Source: Dolomedes plantarius
Taxonomy: Eukaryota > Arthropoda > Arachnida > Araneae > Dolomedidae
Reading direction: 5' to 3'
Assembly (NCBI GenBank): GCA_907164885.2
Contig: OU015499.1
Location: forward strand, 155,505,821-155,569,820
DNA length: 64,000 nucleotides
Part shown: one piece after another, positions 1 to 11,108 of the stretch
Position numbering within the stretch: position 1 is the first letter of the stretch
Layout: every line of letters starts with the position of its first letter
The notes under the pieces: generated by a model
Seen by the model: the letters and a program-made list of their open reading frames with translations, nothing else
Told to the model about the DNA's origin: nothing
Databases searched by the model: none
Made by a program: the position numbers and the translations under genes

Positions 1-518
1 TCAAAAAATTTTTAAAAAGTATTTATTAATGCATAAAATTATGAAGTTTATATGATTCAACAGAAAATTTAAAAACATGGTATATAAAAAGTTATTTTTA
101 TCTTGTAATTATTTTTAATCGTTTTTAATTTTTAATGTAGGATTACGGTCTTCAATAACGGTCCTTCGGAGGGAAAAAAATTGTCCTGCGTCGCGAGTTA
201 TAATTTTGGCTGCGCGCCAAACCCAATAGCAGTAAACAGTTATACAGAAAAGTACCAAAATGCATTTAAAAAAAAGGTAAGCAACGATAAGTAATCCTGC
301 GTTAATAACCCGCGGTAGTTTCGTTAGAGGAGAGTACCTGAAATATTTTTTTAAAGTACAGTCAAGCCTGTTTCTTTGCGGTAGATAGAGACCGCACGCA
401 CGCACACACACACACACAAAATAAATAAATAAAATAAAATAAAAATCAGAAACTTCATAAATAACTATCTATATATTTAAGTTGCTAAGCCGACTTTTTG
501 GGCAGTCCGTTTTGGGCA
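1..518. other. AT-rich sequence without recognised gene
   Basis: No gene, RNA or transposon terminus is recognised. There is a short (CA)n run near 390-418 followed by an A/T-rich repeat. A 100-codon open frame on the minus strand runs through these simple repeats and has no recognisable domain, so I do not call it a gene. Confidence 0.5.
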
Positions 519-555
519 ATCGATGCAGTAGTTTGGAGAAAACTACTGCATCGAT
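519..555. repeat. perfect 16-bp hairpin
   Basis: Two 16-base arms (519-534 and 540-555, starting ATCGATGCAGTAG) are exact reverse complements around a 5-base loop. It could be the core of a small foldback element; no target-site duplication is visible. Confidence 0.6.
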
Positions 556-633
556 TTACTTCATTTTGGTCTTAAACGAAAGATTGTAATCTGTAGATTT
601 GTCAAATTTGGTTTTTGTAACCGCAATTTCTAT

Positions 634-1055
634 TAATGAGTGATAATTTACAATTAAAACGTGATTTCTGCGCATGCTCGGTGACATGTTTAAATCTGGC
701 TTTAGAAACTCACTGTTTCTGCGCATGCTCGATGACATGCTTAAATCTGGCTTTAGAAACTCACTGTTTCTGCGCATGCTCGGTGACGTGTATAAATCTG
801 GCTTTAGAAACTCACTGTTTCTGCGCATGCTCACTGACATGTTTTAATGATATACACGTTTATACCGAGGAGTCTCTCTAGATCTCTCTCTGCCATTTTT
901 ATTTTTATGGTAATTATGATCTTGAAATATAAGACTAAAACCTGGTGGAAATTGTTTATTTCGCGCTGTTTAATGAGCGATAATTTACAATTAAAAAAAT
1001 TGCTTTCTGCGCATGCTCGGTGACAGTTTTAAATCTGGCTTTAGATACTCACTAG
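634..1055. repeat. 51-bp tandem repeat and a detached degenerate copy
   Basis: A 51-base unit containing GCGCATGCTC repeats with the motif at 670, 721, 772 and 823. Because 51 is divisible by three, both strands stay open through the array and encode 17-residue repeats (minus strand: MRRNSEFLKPDL plus five variable residues). The leader plus first unit (634-716) recurs in diverged form at 972-1054. No domain is recognised in either translation and codon bias cannot be judged, so this is treated as a minisatellite, possibly transposon-derived. Confidence 0.8.
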
Positions 1056-1709
1056 GCACGATATGCCGCTTCAACACATTAATTTGTTTCTGCGCATTAT
1101 TATGATTTTCAGCATTTGGCAACGATGTGTTGAGTAGAATTCGTGTATTAGTATATTTATTTCCTATCTAGCCGTCGTGTTTTCTCGGGTATCAACTAGT
1201 CTATATATATATAAAACAGTTTCGTAACTGACTCACTGGCATACAACGCACAGACCAAACCGCTGGACCTAAAGGGCTGACATTTTGCATGGCGATTCTT
1301 CTTATGGTGTAATGGTGCACTAAGAAAGATTTTTGAAAATTTCTTCTTAGATTTTTTTAAATTAAATTTTTAAGCTGTTTTTGTAACTTTTTTTAAGTTT
1401 GCATTTAAAATAATAATTTGAGGGTTATAAAATTTATATCACGAGAAAGATCATAAAAATTCCTTTAAAATGAAATGTTTTTCGAATCTTTACCTCTATT
1501 TTCTGATTTTGGTGAATTTTTAAAGATTAATTTTTAGAATTTAATTTATTAAATGCCGGTCACGTGATTTCTTTTTCTGGTTCTTTAAATAAATTTATCG
1601 TCACGTGCATAACAACTAAATAGATAAAAACTTTTTTTTTGTCTAATGCGGCAGACAATTGGATATTATCCAAAAAAAATAAATATCCCTTACGATTTAT
1701 ATATATATA

Positions 1710-2925
1710 CACTCAAGAGCCAAAACATTATGACCACCTGTCAATAACGAGTTGGCCCACCTTTGGCGCGTAACACAGCTTCAATCCGCCTTGGCATGGA
1801 TGCCACAAGTCCTTGGTAGATGGCTGGAGACAGATTGTACCAGATGTTTAAGCAACGGTCACGCAAATCCGAGATATCGCGAATTGGTGGCCTTTGAACT
1901 CTGAGCTGCCGTCTCATGACATCCCAAATGTGTTCTATCGGATTGAGATCCGGTGCGTTAGGCGGCCAGGACATTAACTGGAATTCAGCATCATGTTCCT
2001 GGAACCACTCCAACACAATTTTAGCCTTGTGACACGGGGCGTTGTCCTGTTGGAACATTCCATTTCCAGCTGGAAAAACAGAGGCCATGTAAGGGTGCAA
2101 CTGGTCCGCAATGATGTTCAGATACCCTATAGCATTCATGGTCTGTTCTACCACAACCACGGGTCCCAGAGACGCCCAAGAGAACGTCCCCCAAAGCATA
2201 ATACCGCCACCACCGGCCTGTGTATGACCTACTGTACATTGAGGGAGCAACAGTTCGCCTGGAAGACGGCGTATCCTGACACGGCCATCGGCGTGATGAA
2301 TGACAAATCGTGATTCATCTGACCAGGCAACTCTCTCCCACTGATCCATGGACCAATCGCGATGTTCCCGGGCCCAGCGCAGGCGCAGTTGGCGATGACG
2401 CTTGGTCAGCAAAGGCACACGAGTGGGACGTTTGCTGCGTAGCCCCATACCCAACAGTGTCCTCTGAACAGTGTGCTGCGATACTATTCTACTTGGCCCT
2501 GCATTGTATTGGGCTGTCAGCTGAGCCACTGTCTGGCTCCGGTTTTGCTTCACCATGCGAGACAGTCTCCGACGACCTTTTTCTTTGATAGCGTGTGGAC
2601 GTCCAACACCATGTCGTCTACTGCTGGCTTCACCGTCATTCATCCACTTTGCATAAGTACTAACAACTGTAGGTCGCGAACAACCCACGAGTCGTGCAGT
2701 TTCGGAAATACTTGTTCCGAGCCTTCGAGCCATTACAATCTGCCCTCTATCAAAGTCACTTAGATCCGCAGCCTTTCCCATCACACACAGAAGTAAGTGA
2801 AAGAATGATTCTTCAGACTCTCCAGCAGCAGTTAAATACCACTTCCACCTGATCACGTGCCTTCCACGTCATCCAGGCGAATTCATTGCAAAATGTAGGG
2901 GTGGTCATAATGTTTTGGCTCTTGA

Positions 2926-2928
<3 letters not shown>
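1710..2928 (-). mobile_element. complete Tc1-like transposon (DD36E type)
   Basis: Terminal inverted repeats of about 28 bp begin CACTCAAGAGCCAAAACA at 1710 and end as their reverse complement at 2928. TA dinucleotides flank both sides (1708-1709, 2929-2930), inside a TA microsatellite that offers many targets. The 1219-bp element contains one uninterrupted transposase gene on the minus strand. Intact repeats plus an intact frame suggest recent insertion. Confidence 0.93.
1741..2781 (-). CDS. Tc1/mariner-superfamily transposase, intact
   Basis: A 346-residue protein that would cut and paste the surrounding element at TA sites. An N-terminal helix-turn-helix region (about residues 7-47, with the [16 protein letters not shown] recognition helix region) is followed by a GRPR-like motif (GVGRPH, 58-63), a second HTH region, and the DDE catalytic domain. 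The catalytic triad is visible: D155 in WSDESRF, D246 in FQQDNAPCH and E283 in [10 protein letters not shown] count 36 residues between the second D and the E, rather than the 34 of canonical Tc1; DD36E corresponds to a described subgroup (Incomer). I chose the ATG at 2781 (MGKAADLS) because the 25 codons upstream look like leader sequence; an in-frame ATG at 2856 also exists. No stop or frameshift is present, and the stop codon lies about 30 bp inside the left repeat. It may be functional. Confidence 0.93.
   Translation of the reverse strand: MGKAADLSDFDRGQIVMARRLGTSISETARLVGCSRPTVVSTYAKWMNDGEASSRRHGVGRPHAIKEKGRRRLSRMVKQNRSQTVAQLTAQYNAGPSRIVSQHTVQRTLLGMGLRSKRPTRVPLLTKRHRQLRLRWAREHRDWSMDQWERVAWSDESRFVIHHADGRVRIRRLPGELLLPQCTVGHTQAGGGGIMLWGTFSWASLGPVVVVEQTMNAIGYLNIIADQLHPYMASVFPAGNGMFQQDNAPCHKAKIVLEWFQEHDAEFQLMSWPPNAPDLNPIEHIWDVMRRQLRVQRPPIRDISDLRDRCLNIWYNLSPAIYQGLVASMPRRIEAVLRAKGGPTRY

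Positions 2929-2961
<33 letters not shown>
2929..2961. repeat. (TA)n microsatellite
   Basis: Alternating TA of about 30 bases directly beyond the Tc1-like element; the Tc1 element appears to have inserted into this tract. Confidence 0.9.
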
Positions 2962-2963
<2 letters not shown>

Positions 2964-3514
2964 CATCAATTGTATACAGTGATCGTCGTATTTATTATAA
3001 ATATATATATTTATTTTTTTTTGGCATTAATTGCGTACATTGACCGTTGTATTTAATTTGAATGCACTCCGTAGCGAAGTGCGGGTTTTCAGCTAGTTTC
3101 ATTCATAATTCTTCACAACATATTAAGGATTTTTTTTTTTTTTTTTGTATGCGGTGGAGAAGGGCCGCATAAAAATCGTGTCAATTAGAAAATAGGTCAA
3201 CGTTTCGGGAAATAGCGAGAAAGTGCTTTCCAAACAAAATAAATAATTAACTTACACATGGAAACATTTAAAAAAAATTTAATTTCTTTCTTTAAACATG
3301 GACAAATTTTCAAAGTGTAGATACATAATTCGATACTACACGCCGTAGTCCAAAACGCGCACATTCTGGTGATGAAGTGGCTCGTAATCGCTTTCGTCAC
3401 TTGAAGATGCGTACTTATTAGAGTTCATTTATTTTTTGTTACCATGTAGGCAGTGATAATTTTTGGCGACGACGGTCGTTTGATGAGCTGCTTGTAAACG
3501 TCGCGATAGCCATG

Positions 3515-4795
3515 CAGAAGGTCGTTCGCACTTTGTGGAAACGATTTTGCAATTTGTTCTTGGCATTTGCATTTTGAGATAAATATTTGGCAACTTCAGA
3601 AGAATCGTCTGCTGTTGTTTTGCTTTGATTGGAATGTAAAATAAAAGATTTATTTTTGAAAAATGGCTCCTAAAATTGATAGATGGCTCGGAGGTTACAT
3701 AGCTGCACTTTCCGGGGAGAAATATTCGTATCAACAAATTATAAAGCTGTGTAAAAATTTCGGTTATGGCATTTCAAAAATAGGTATTCATAATATATTA
3801 AATTTGAAAGGGGAAAAACGTCTAACTGAAAGTAAAAATGAAAATATGACGACTAAACCTCATCCTAAGACTGTTCGAACGCAGGTAAATATCAACAACG
3901 TGAAGTCTCTGATCCTAAAAGAAAATCCGCCGACTCAAAGATCCATTGCATCGAAACTAGGAATGTCTTCTGGCACGGTAAGTAAAATCATTCGTAAAGA
4001 TTTGAAGTTAAAAAAGATGTTTAAACCTAAAGTTCCTCTGCTTTTGCCAAAGCAGATTGCTGAAGGAGAAACAAATTGTAGAAAATTATATGAAAAACAC
4101 CTAGCTGCTGAAAAATGAAAATTTGTAGTAACACTCGATGGGGCATGGGCGTACTGTAGTAAAAAAAGATCAATTTTCTATTGCTCAACTGACGGGCATG
4201 ACCGTACGAAATGGCTGCGTCAGTGTACAGAAAGGAGTTCATGATAGTAGTAGGGTTTTGTTACAACGGCAAATTAAAAATAAAAATAGTCTCAAGTAAA
4301 GCCAAAATTAATTGACTCTACTATCAGCAGAATATTTTAGAACCCATTTTTGAAGAAGAAATTCCAGCCTTATAGGGAATGGATATTGATAAAGTTGAGT
4401 TTCATATGGTCGAAGCCTCTAGTCACACGTCTAAATTAACTGCCGCTTATTTAGCAAGGAAAGAATCAGAAACAGGAATAAAATGTATCCCACTTAATGA
4501 AATTTCTGTAAAATCACCTGACGCTTCTCCAATGGGCTTTTGCGCTTTCGGTTTATTAAAACGAGCCTTAAGAAAATAGCATCCAAGAACACTGAACGGA
4601 CTTTGGAAAACGGTCCAAAAGGAATTGAGGTAAAACTGACATGGCAGTACTAAGCAAAAATTTACTTTCATGGAAAATTGGAGCTAACTATTGTCAAGAA
4701 CCATGGCTATCAGATAGAAGCAAATCACCGCATAAAATAAGGCATTTATACATAAAACTTAACTATCAAAATCGTTTCCACAAAGTGCGAACGAT
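3515..4795 (+). mobile_element. decayed mariner-like element
   Basis: An inverted repeat pairs 3515-3541 (core CGCACTTTGTGGAAACG) with 4767-4793 and brackets a degenerate transposase gene. No clean TA duplication could be fixed at these positions, so the true termini may lie further out. The element is adjacent to, but distinct from, the foldback element starting at 4842. Confidence 0.6.
3663..4720 (+). pseudogene. Tc1/mariner-like transposase relic
   Basis: The first 151 codons (3663-4118) read as an HTH region with SIASKLGMSSGTVSKIIRK and end at a TGA; the same protein continues in shifted frames (KFVVTLDGAWAYC at about 4117 onward, the SSHTSKLTAAYLARKES region at 4379-4579, and a tail to about 4720). 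The family's catalytic positions are mostly destroyed: the first aspartate survives in TLDGAW, the second site reads HMVEASSH (V where D is expected) and the third reads SPMGFCAFG (G where D is expected). With several stops and frameshifts this cannot work. The family is widespread in arthropods as far as I recall; exact subfamily is not assigned. Confidence 0.75.
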
Positions 4796-4841
4796 ATTCT
4801 GTATATATACGATCAAAGCTCTTTTTGAAATTTCAAATATA

Positions 4842-5340
4842 CAGGGTTACTGCAAAAGAATCATTCATTTTCAAAACCCGATTTATTCAAAAGTATTATA
4901 TTTACAAATATGATTGATATATGAAAATAACCACAGAATATTCAAGTTTCATGCTCACTCTACAAATGTTCTATGTGTGCCCCCTTGGTCACTAGTGCTG
5001 CCACGCCACCTGGTGTACAAACTTGAACTAGTGACTTCTTCCTTTGGGGACACATTAAGGATATTGTTTATGTACCCCCTCTACCAAAAAAGAGCTGAAG
5101 AAACGGATCAGTGATGCATTGACGAAGATTGACGCGATCACGCTACAAATGTGTGGAATGAATTGAACTGCCACCTGGACGTGCGTCGTGTGACCAAGGG
5201 GGCACACATAGAACATTTCTAGAGTGAGCATAAAACTTGAATATTTTGTGGTTATTTTCATATATCAATGATATTTGTAAGTATAATACTTTTGAATTAA
5301 TCGAGTTTTGAAAATGAGTGATTCTTTTGTAGTAACCCTG
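4842..5340 (+). mobile_element. foldback element carrying a transposase C-terminal relic
   Basis: Long inverted arms (roughly 4842-4995 and 5190-5340) begin CAGGGTTACT and end in its reverse complement. Between them, on the plus strand and across frameshifts, are residues typical of the C-terminus of an IS630/Tc1-mariner-related transposase with a DUF4817-type HTH (KELKKRISDALTKIDAI, then a W-NEL / VTKGAHIEH tail at about 5085-5222). The left flank is TA and the right AA, so the target duplication is not exact. Best read as an internally deleted, non-autonomous copy. Confidence 0.7.
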
Positions 5341-5446
5341 AATAATTTCATTTTTTTCGATACATATTCATATACCGCATAAAAAGAAATCGAGAATAAA
5401 AAACGCATAAAAATAGACCGACCAAAAACAGGTTTGACTGTATATA

Positions 5447-6060
5447 CAGTCGAACCTCCATATATCGAACTTCCACATATCGAAATTTTCTATATATCGA
5501 ACTTTTAGCAAATCTCCATGTTCATTACATAGAAAAATTGTTTCTATACATCGAAAAAATCTCTATATATCGAATTTTTTTCAAGACAAATTGGGAGATT
5601 TTATTCCACTTTAGAATAAAATCTTCCAATTTTTGGCATTTGAAACAATACGTCGTGGACTTCAATTCGTGGAAAATATCCCTGATTAAGTTTTTAGTGG
5701 ACTGAATAAATACGAACATTTGTTTGAAATTTCCGCAAAACTGGCTGTTCAGCCAGATATTCGTAGTTTTTTTTAAAAGAATCTAACTGTGATCATTGTA
5801 ACCATTGTCTGGATTATTGTTTTTTTAAAGGTATGTACTAGTACTCAATAAATCTTTCATATTAATTCATTTTTTAGTTATTAACTTTCATTTAATGGGA
5901 TTCGCATATAAATTAGAAATGGAGTTTCGTATACGAAAATTAGCTTTAATTTTTTTTAGAAGAATTATAATGAAACTAAGCTCAATTCTATATATCGAAA
6001 TTTCTATATATCGAATTTTTTGCCGGCAATTTGCTACTTCGATATATGGAGGTTCGACTG
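5447..6060. mobile_element. pogo/Tigger-like non-autonomous element
   Basis: Perfect 23-bp terminal repeats start CAGTCGAACCTCCATATA and are flanked by TA on both sides (5445-5446, 6061-6062), the signature of pogo-type Tc1/mariner elements. Subterminal copies of CTATATATCGAA occur near both ends in both orientations and may be transposase-binding repeats. The 614-bp interior has a 64-codon minus-strand frame with no recognisable transposase motif. Confidence 0.85.
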
Positions 6061-6169
6061 TATTTTTAAAAGCTTTGTTTTTTTAGATGCAATCTGGATT
6101 TATTATACTTTCCACGTCCTGGTAGGGAACTAGGATAGAATAGTAATAATTTACGATCCTATTGGTTTG

Positions 6170-6375
6170 CTTTTTTTTACACGCTCAAAAGTTCTGAGTT
6201 TGGTTTTGTTTGGTTTGGAGGGCAACAGTCAAATTTGCTACACGAAGGCACATTATATCCGTGACCTACTGCTTAAACTCGATTCCGAACGGCTACAAAC
6301 ATCCATGCCAAGTGTGGGACTCGAGCCCACAGATTCTGGTACCGCAAGCCACAACTGAGCTAATAGTGCTTCATG
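6170..6375 (-). repeat. tRNA-derived SINE
   Basis: Read on the minus strand, 6370-6303 resembles a tRNA head with an A box (TAGCTCAGTTGTGG) and a B box (GGCTCGAGTCC) at tRNA-like spacing, that is, an internal RNA polymerase III promoter. A tRNA-unrelated body follows, including GGTCACGGATATAATG, and runs into an A/C-rich tail (AAACCAAACAAAACC). No independent tRNA is likely because the acceptor and anticodon arms do not fold cleanly. Confidence 0.7.
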
Positions 6376-6601
6376 AACACAACAAAGTGTTGCATGCCGG
6401 AGTTCCAGAAACTTTAATAATTACAAAATAAAAAGAACTTTTTATATACCACGTTTTTAAATTTTCTTTTGAATCATTTAAACTTGACAATTATCTCTTA
6501 ATTGCACAAACCTTCACTTAATTATTCTTTTTCACTTTCTCTTATTTAATTTTAATCACTTTTTAGTCGTTTCCACTATCCACAGACTTTATAAACTTTA
6601 A

Positions 6602-7141
6602 TCTATATATGTAAAACAGTTCCGTAACTGACTCACTGACTGACATACAACGCACAGACCAAACCGCAAGACCTAAAGGGCTGAAATTTTGCATGGCGAT
6701 TCTTCTTATAGTGTAGGGGTGCACTAAGAGAGATTTTTGAAGAATTCTTCTTAGATTTTTTTAAAATTAAATTTTTAAGCTGTTTTAGTAACTTTTTTTA
6801 AATTTGCATTTAAAAGAATAACTTGAGGGTTATAAAATTTATATCACGAGAAAGATCATAAAGATTCCTTTAAAATGAGATCTTTTTCGAATGTTTACCT
6901 CTATTTTCTGATTTTTGGTGAATTTTTAAAGAATAATTTTTAGAATTTAATTTATTAAATGCCCATCACGTGATTTCTTTTTCTGGTACTTTAAATAAAT
7001 TTATCGTCACGTGCATAACAACTAAATAGACAAAAAACTTTTTTTTTCTTGTTAATGCGGCAGACGATTGGACATTATCCAAAAAATATTAAAATACAAT
7101 AAAAGATATTATGTATAATTCTATACATTGATCGTCGTATT

Positions 7142-7176
<35 letters not shown>

Positions 7177-7248
7177 CATTAATTGCATACATTGACCATT
7201 GTATTTAATTTCAATGTACTCCGTAGCGAAGTGCGGGTTTTCAGCTAG
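6602..7248 (+). mobile_element. non-autonomous Helitron
   Basis: Begins TCTATATATGTAAAACAG after an A and ends TTTTCAGCTAG, the same ends as the element at 1200-3096, without the Tc1 insertion. It is 647 bp, with a (TA)n stretch at about 7145-7173 and no coding sequence. Confidence 0.88.
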
Positions 7249-8287
7249 CTTTTATATATTTTTTAAAATTTTTCGCACAATATTTTTGTAAACAAACTAA
7301 ATTCACATGTATTCTGTTTTCAAAATCGTCAAACGCCGTTACGCAAAAGTCCAAGCATTGAATTCGATCGAAGCTCCAACTTGCGGATTTTTTCGACTAA
7401 AAGTATTTAAAAAAGGCATTGTCATCGTGTTCCTAGCTATTCTAAAAGTTTCAAATGTCTAGCTAGTCGGGAAGTTAGTTGAAAATCGATTGCAAGATTT
7501 GTACTGGACAAACACACACACACAAACAAACAAACAAGAAAGCGAGTTAATAAATACACGGTAATAACAAAAATAAGAGAGAAATATTGGATACCTAAAG
7601 GTCGACAGCTGGTAAAAAAATTCATCAATAATTGCCTGGTTTTCCGAAGATTTTCTGAAAGACCAGCCGAGCAAATGACTGGTCAGTTGCCAAGAGACAG
7701 AATTGTAGAGTCCCCGCCCCCTTTCAGTGTCACTGGCCCAGTCTTCGTTAAGGGAACAAGGGACCATTAACCTCGTTTTTCTTTAATTTCCATTTATCGT
7801 GTATACCACATGAGTATAATTAATAATCTTTTCTTCTACATAGAAGATAATTAGAAATCACAGATAAGTATTTTGTAGAAGAATAAGACATGTTTATAAA
7901 AAAAAAAAAATCTTCAAAAATGCTAGAATTTTTCAAAATGCTCCATGCGCATTCATTTTCTTCAGATTTATTCCAAATTTCTAGAAATCGTTAATGGAAG
8001 TATTTCTCACAAAACAGCACATAATTCTTTGAAATCATAAATATTTTTTTAATTTTACAGACCATAAAATAAAGTAAAAAGGTGCAAAAACTTAAAAAAT
8101 AACAGGCAGAATAGAAAAAAATTATTTAGGACTTGAGATATACACAAAAATAATTAAAGGCATAATTATATTTATATACATATGGTAAACTTATAATAAA
8201 AAAATTAAGGTTTTTAACTGATATGAAATGCGCATGGAGCATTTTGAAAAAGTTAGCAATTTTGAAATGTTTTTGGAAAAACAAGCA
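7249..8287. other. no gene recognised
   Basis: AT-rich sequence. A 102-codon minus-strand frame at 7459-7767 (cysteine and phenylalanine rich) shows no domain and crosses a CA/GT simple repeat. A sequence near 7933-7960 (CATGCGCATTCATT) recurs inverted near 8224-8260 and may be an old foldback. Confidence 0.4.
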
Positions 8288-8290
8288 TTA

Positions 8291-8481
8291 TGGCCTGTTC
8301 ACATAGGAGTCCGTTGCGTTGCGTTAAGGAAAAGATGACGTTGAGACGAAAATAAACCAATCATAGGCCTCCAAACGATTAGCGATGAAATTTTTAACGC
8401 CTATGATTGGTTTATTTTCGTCTCAACGTCATCTTTTTCTTAACGCAACGCAACGCAACGGACTCCTATGTGAACAGGCCC
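8291..8481. mobile_element. PIF/Harbinger-like palindromic MITE, copy 1
   Basis: Almost the whole ~190-bp unit is an inverted repeat: the end GGCCTGTTCACATAGGAG is mirrored at the other end, and the arms continue inward through TTAAGGAAAAGATGACG. It is flanked by TTA on both sides (8288-8290, 8482-8484), consistent with the 3-bp TWA duplication of PIF/Harbinger. Related copies lie at 19164, 34179, 34914, 36649 and 45126, with a diverged one at 42983. Confidence 0.85.
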
Positions 8482-8861
8482 TTATTCTGCAAAAAATTCC
8501 TTATTTTGAACTCTAATGGTTTTCAATGTAGAAAAAAAAGAAAATTGTTCTCATTTTGTATATAGAGTTAAAAATTTTAAAACTTTAAAATTTCGAGGTT
8601 GAAGGTCCCTTTTCCTCTTAAATTAGGAAAATAAGTTCAAAAATATTATATTACGTTGTTTACCTGCGCAATCACGCGCGCCGTTCATTTGGAGCTCGTT
8701 TTAGACATGTCATAGCAAAAATTTATTTTAGCTCTTAGGCGTTTCATATGACTTTTAAGTGCGTTTCATAAAGACCTTTTAAGTGCGTTAGTAAAGATAT
8801 ACGACAGTTCGTCGTGTTATAAGAAAAATTGTATTTGAAAACTTTCTGTCATATGAAATTA

Positions 8862-8943
8862 CTAGCTGAAAACCCGCACTTCGCTACGGAGTACATTCAA
8901 ATTAAATACAACGGTCAATGTATGCAATTAATGCCCAAAATAA

Positions 8944-8995
<52 letters not shown>

Positions 8996-9665
8996 AATAC
9001 GACGATCAATGTATACAATTGGTGTAAAAAAAACAAAAAAATATATTTATAAAAAAATCGTAAGGGATATTTTTATAGACAAAATAATGTAGAAGAAAAT
9101 ATTCAAATTAAATGCAATAGGACATATTAAAGAATATAGTACAGTTTGAGGAACATAATATCTTTTATTGTATTTTAATATTTTTTTGGATAATGTCCAA
9201 TCGTCTGCCGCATTAGTAAGAAAAAAAATACTTTTTTGTCTATTTAGTTGTTATGCACGTGACGATAATTTTATTTAAAGTACCAGAAAAAGAAATCACG
9301 TGATGGGCATTTAATAAATTAAATTCTAAAAATGAATCTTTAAAAATTCACCAAAAATCAGAAAATGGAGGTAAATATTCGAAAAAGATCTCATTTTAAA
9401 GGATTTTTTAGGATCTTTCTAATGATATAAATTTTATAACCCTTAATTTATTATTTTAAATGCAAACAGAAAAAAAGTTACTAAAACAGCCTAAAAATTT
9501 ATTTTAAAAAATCTAAGAAGAATTTTTCAAAAATCTCTCTGAGTGCACCCCTACAACATAAGAAGAATCGCCATGCAAAATTTCAGCCCTTTAGGTCCAG
9601 CGGTTTGGTCTGTGCGTTGTATGTCGGTCAGTGAGTCAGTTACGGAACTGTTTTATATATATAGA
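8862..9665 (-). mobile_element. non-autonomous Helitron
   Basis: On the minus strand the 5' end is TCTATATATATAAAACAG (9665 downward) and the 3' end is the hairpin plus CTAG at 8862-8865. It is the same family as the copy at 6602, with an expanded TA tract at about 8950-8992. No coding sequence. Confidence 0.88.
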
Positions 9666-10143
9666 TATTTATTTATAATAAATACGACGATCAATGTATA
9701 CAATTGATGTAAAAAAAACAAAAAATATATTTATAAAATCATCGTAAGGGATATTTTTATAGACAAAATAATGTAGAAGAAAATATTCAAATTAAATGCA
9801 ATAGGACATACTAAAGAATATAGTACAGTTAATATAGTACAGTTTAAGGAACATAATATCTTTTATTGTATTTTAATATTTTTTTTTGGATAATGTCCAA
9901 TCGTCTGCCGCATTAGCAAGAAAAAAAATTTTTTTTTGTCTATTTAGTTGTTATGAACGTGACGATAAATTTATTTAAAGTACCAGAAAAAGAAATCACG
10001 TGATGGGCATTTAATAAATTAAATTCTAAAAATGAATCTTTAAAAATTCACCAAAAATCAGAAAATGGAGGTAAAGATTCGAAAAAGATCTCATTTTAAA
10101 GGATTTTTTGGGATCTTTCTAATGATATAAATTTTGTAACCTT
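9666..10143 (-). mobile_element. truncated duplicate of the adjacent Helitron
   Basis: Starting immediately beyond the previous element, about 480 bp repeat its 3' half in the same orientation (compare 8985-9438), including the stretch TCGTCTGCCGCATTAG, and stop abruptly near 10143. Both the 5' terminus and the CTAG end are missing, so this looks like a local tandem duplication rather than a second transposition. Confidence 0.75.
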
Positions 10144-10320
10144 CTTCCTCCACCTATCTTCCTAGAAGGAGGGGTGCCAGATGTCAGTTTAGTTTCCGTT
10201 CTTATAAAGTGAGAGTTTTTGACATGACCAGCCTTTTAGCTCTCAGATACGACGACAGCAGATTCGTAAATATTTTTGATCAATCTGATTTTTTTTGTTT
10301 TGTAGCTGTATTTTTGTGGA

Positions 10321-10554
10321 TTGTTGTTGATTCCAAAATGTTCAACCAATTTGCACATTTTGGATTCAACCAATTTGGAATTTTATGCTGGAAGGCAACT
10401 GGACGGGCCATACGAATTGAGCAACAAGAGCACAGACGTAGTAGAAAGATTGTTTACTCCCATCGCTAACTCCGGACGTAATGTCACAGCTGATAATTGG
10501 TTCACTGATGTCTCTCTACTCCAGACCTTATCAAAGTCTGACTCCAAAGCTTAG
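10321..10554 (+). pseudogene. piggyBac-type transposase fragment
   Basis: About 55 residues match the pattern of the piggyBac catalytic core: LEFYAGRQLDGPYE, then DVVERLFTPIANSGRN and VTADNWFTDVSLL. The aspartate in ADNWFT corresponds to a conserved acidic position in the family, as I recall it. The fragment lacks the rest of the ~550-600-residue protein and any TTAA-flanked repeats, so it is a relic. A neighbouring frame (10209-10469) is only its shadow. Confidence 0.7.
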
Positions 10555-11108
10555 AAAAGCATTATTTGCCCCCTTTTCCTTGAAATAATAGTGTAAAAAT
10601 TGATATATCATGCTTTTTATGTCATGAATCTCACAGATACGACGACAGCGATGACGTAAGTTTTTTGAGGACAGTAATCGAGTGTTAACTTTGCGGAAGT
10701 TTTAATTCCTGTTTCGACAACGGTGACAAGAGATGCACTTTTATGGCGTAAGTGTTACCGAACCAAACTTTTGCGTCAAGTGTGGACTAAATGGACGAAG
10801 GAATATATGTCGAGCCTTAGAAATTTTCATTCTTTCGCAACACGTAAAAAGTAAAAAATATATAGAAAAAGTATATAATGAATGTTAAAAGTATAAAACA
10901 CCACACATAAAATTTTTATAGGTAAAAAATATATATATATGTTTCAAATTATCAGAATCTGTGCTAAATTCATATATGTTATCATTATTATAAAATATAT
11001 GAATTTAGCACTTAATTTTTAGTTCAGTGATATGTTTTTTTAAGAATTTTTGCTGGAGAAACTAATTTACCAGTGCTGCCACCTAGTGACAGCAAACGCT
11101 ACATGCGT
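10555..11108. other. no gene recognised
   Basis: AT-rich spacer. The phrase CAGATACGACGACAGC occurs at about 10243 and again near 10633, suggesting a short direct repeat around the piggyBac relic. Nothing else is recognised. Confidence 0.4.

Larger units (their letters stand above)
1200..3096 (+). mobile_element. non-autonomous Helitron, interrupted by a Tc1-like transposon
   Basis: The 5' end reads TCTATATATATATAAAACAG and the 3' end is GTGCGGGTTTTCAGCTAG followed by T, with a short CCG/CGG hairpin just upstream: the TC...CTAG/T plan of Helitrons. The interior shares long stretches (for example the TCACGTGATTTCTTTTTC region near 1563) with the copies at 6602, 8862, 35523, 45732 and 48118. 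The element has no coding capacity. A complete Tc1-like element at 1710-2928 lies inside it, so the Helitron is older. Confidence 0.85.

Noticed and set aside
115..417. 100-codon minus-strand frame
   Set aside because: Starts in a CA repeat (MCVCVRACG) and has no domain or coding signature.
634..845. CRISPR-like array
   Set aside because: Four directly abutting 51-bp units with no unique spacers, in a eukaryotic setting.
3429..3737. 102-codon minus frame overlapping the mariner-like start
   Set aside because: Shadow of the element's left repeat and the plus-strand transposase start.
6303..6370. Functional tRNA gene on the minus strand
   Set aside because: The tRNA-like head is fused to a SINE body and does not form a clean cloverleaf.
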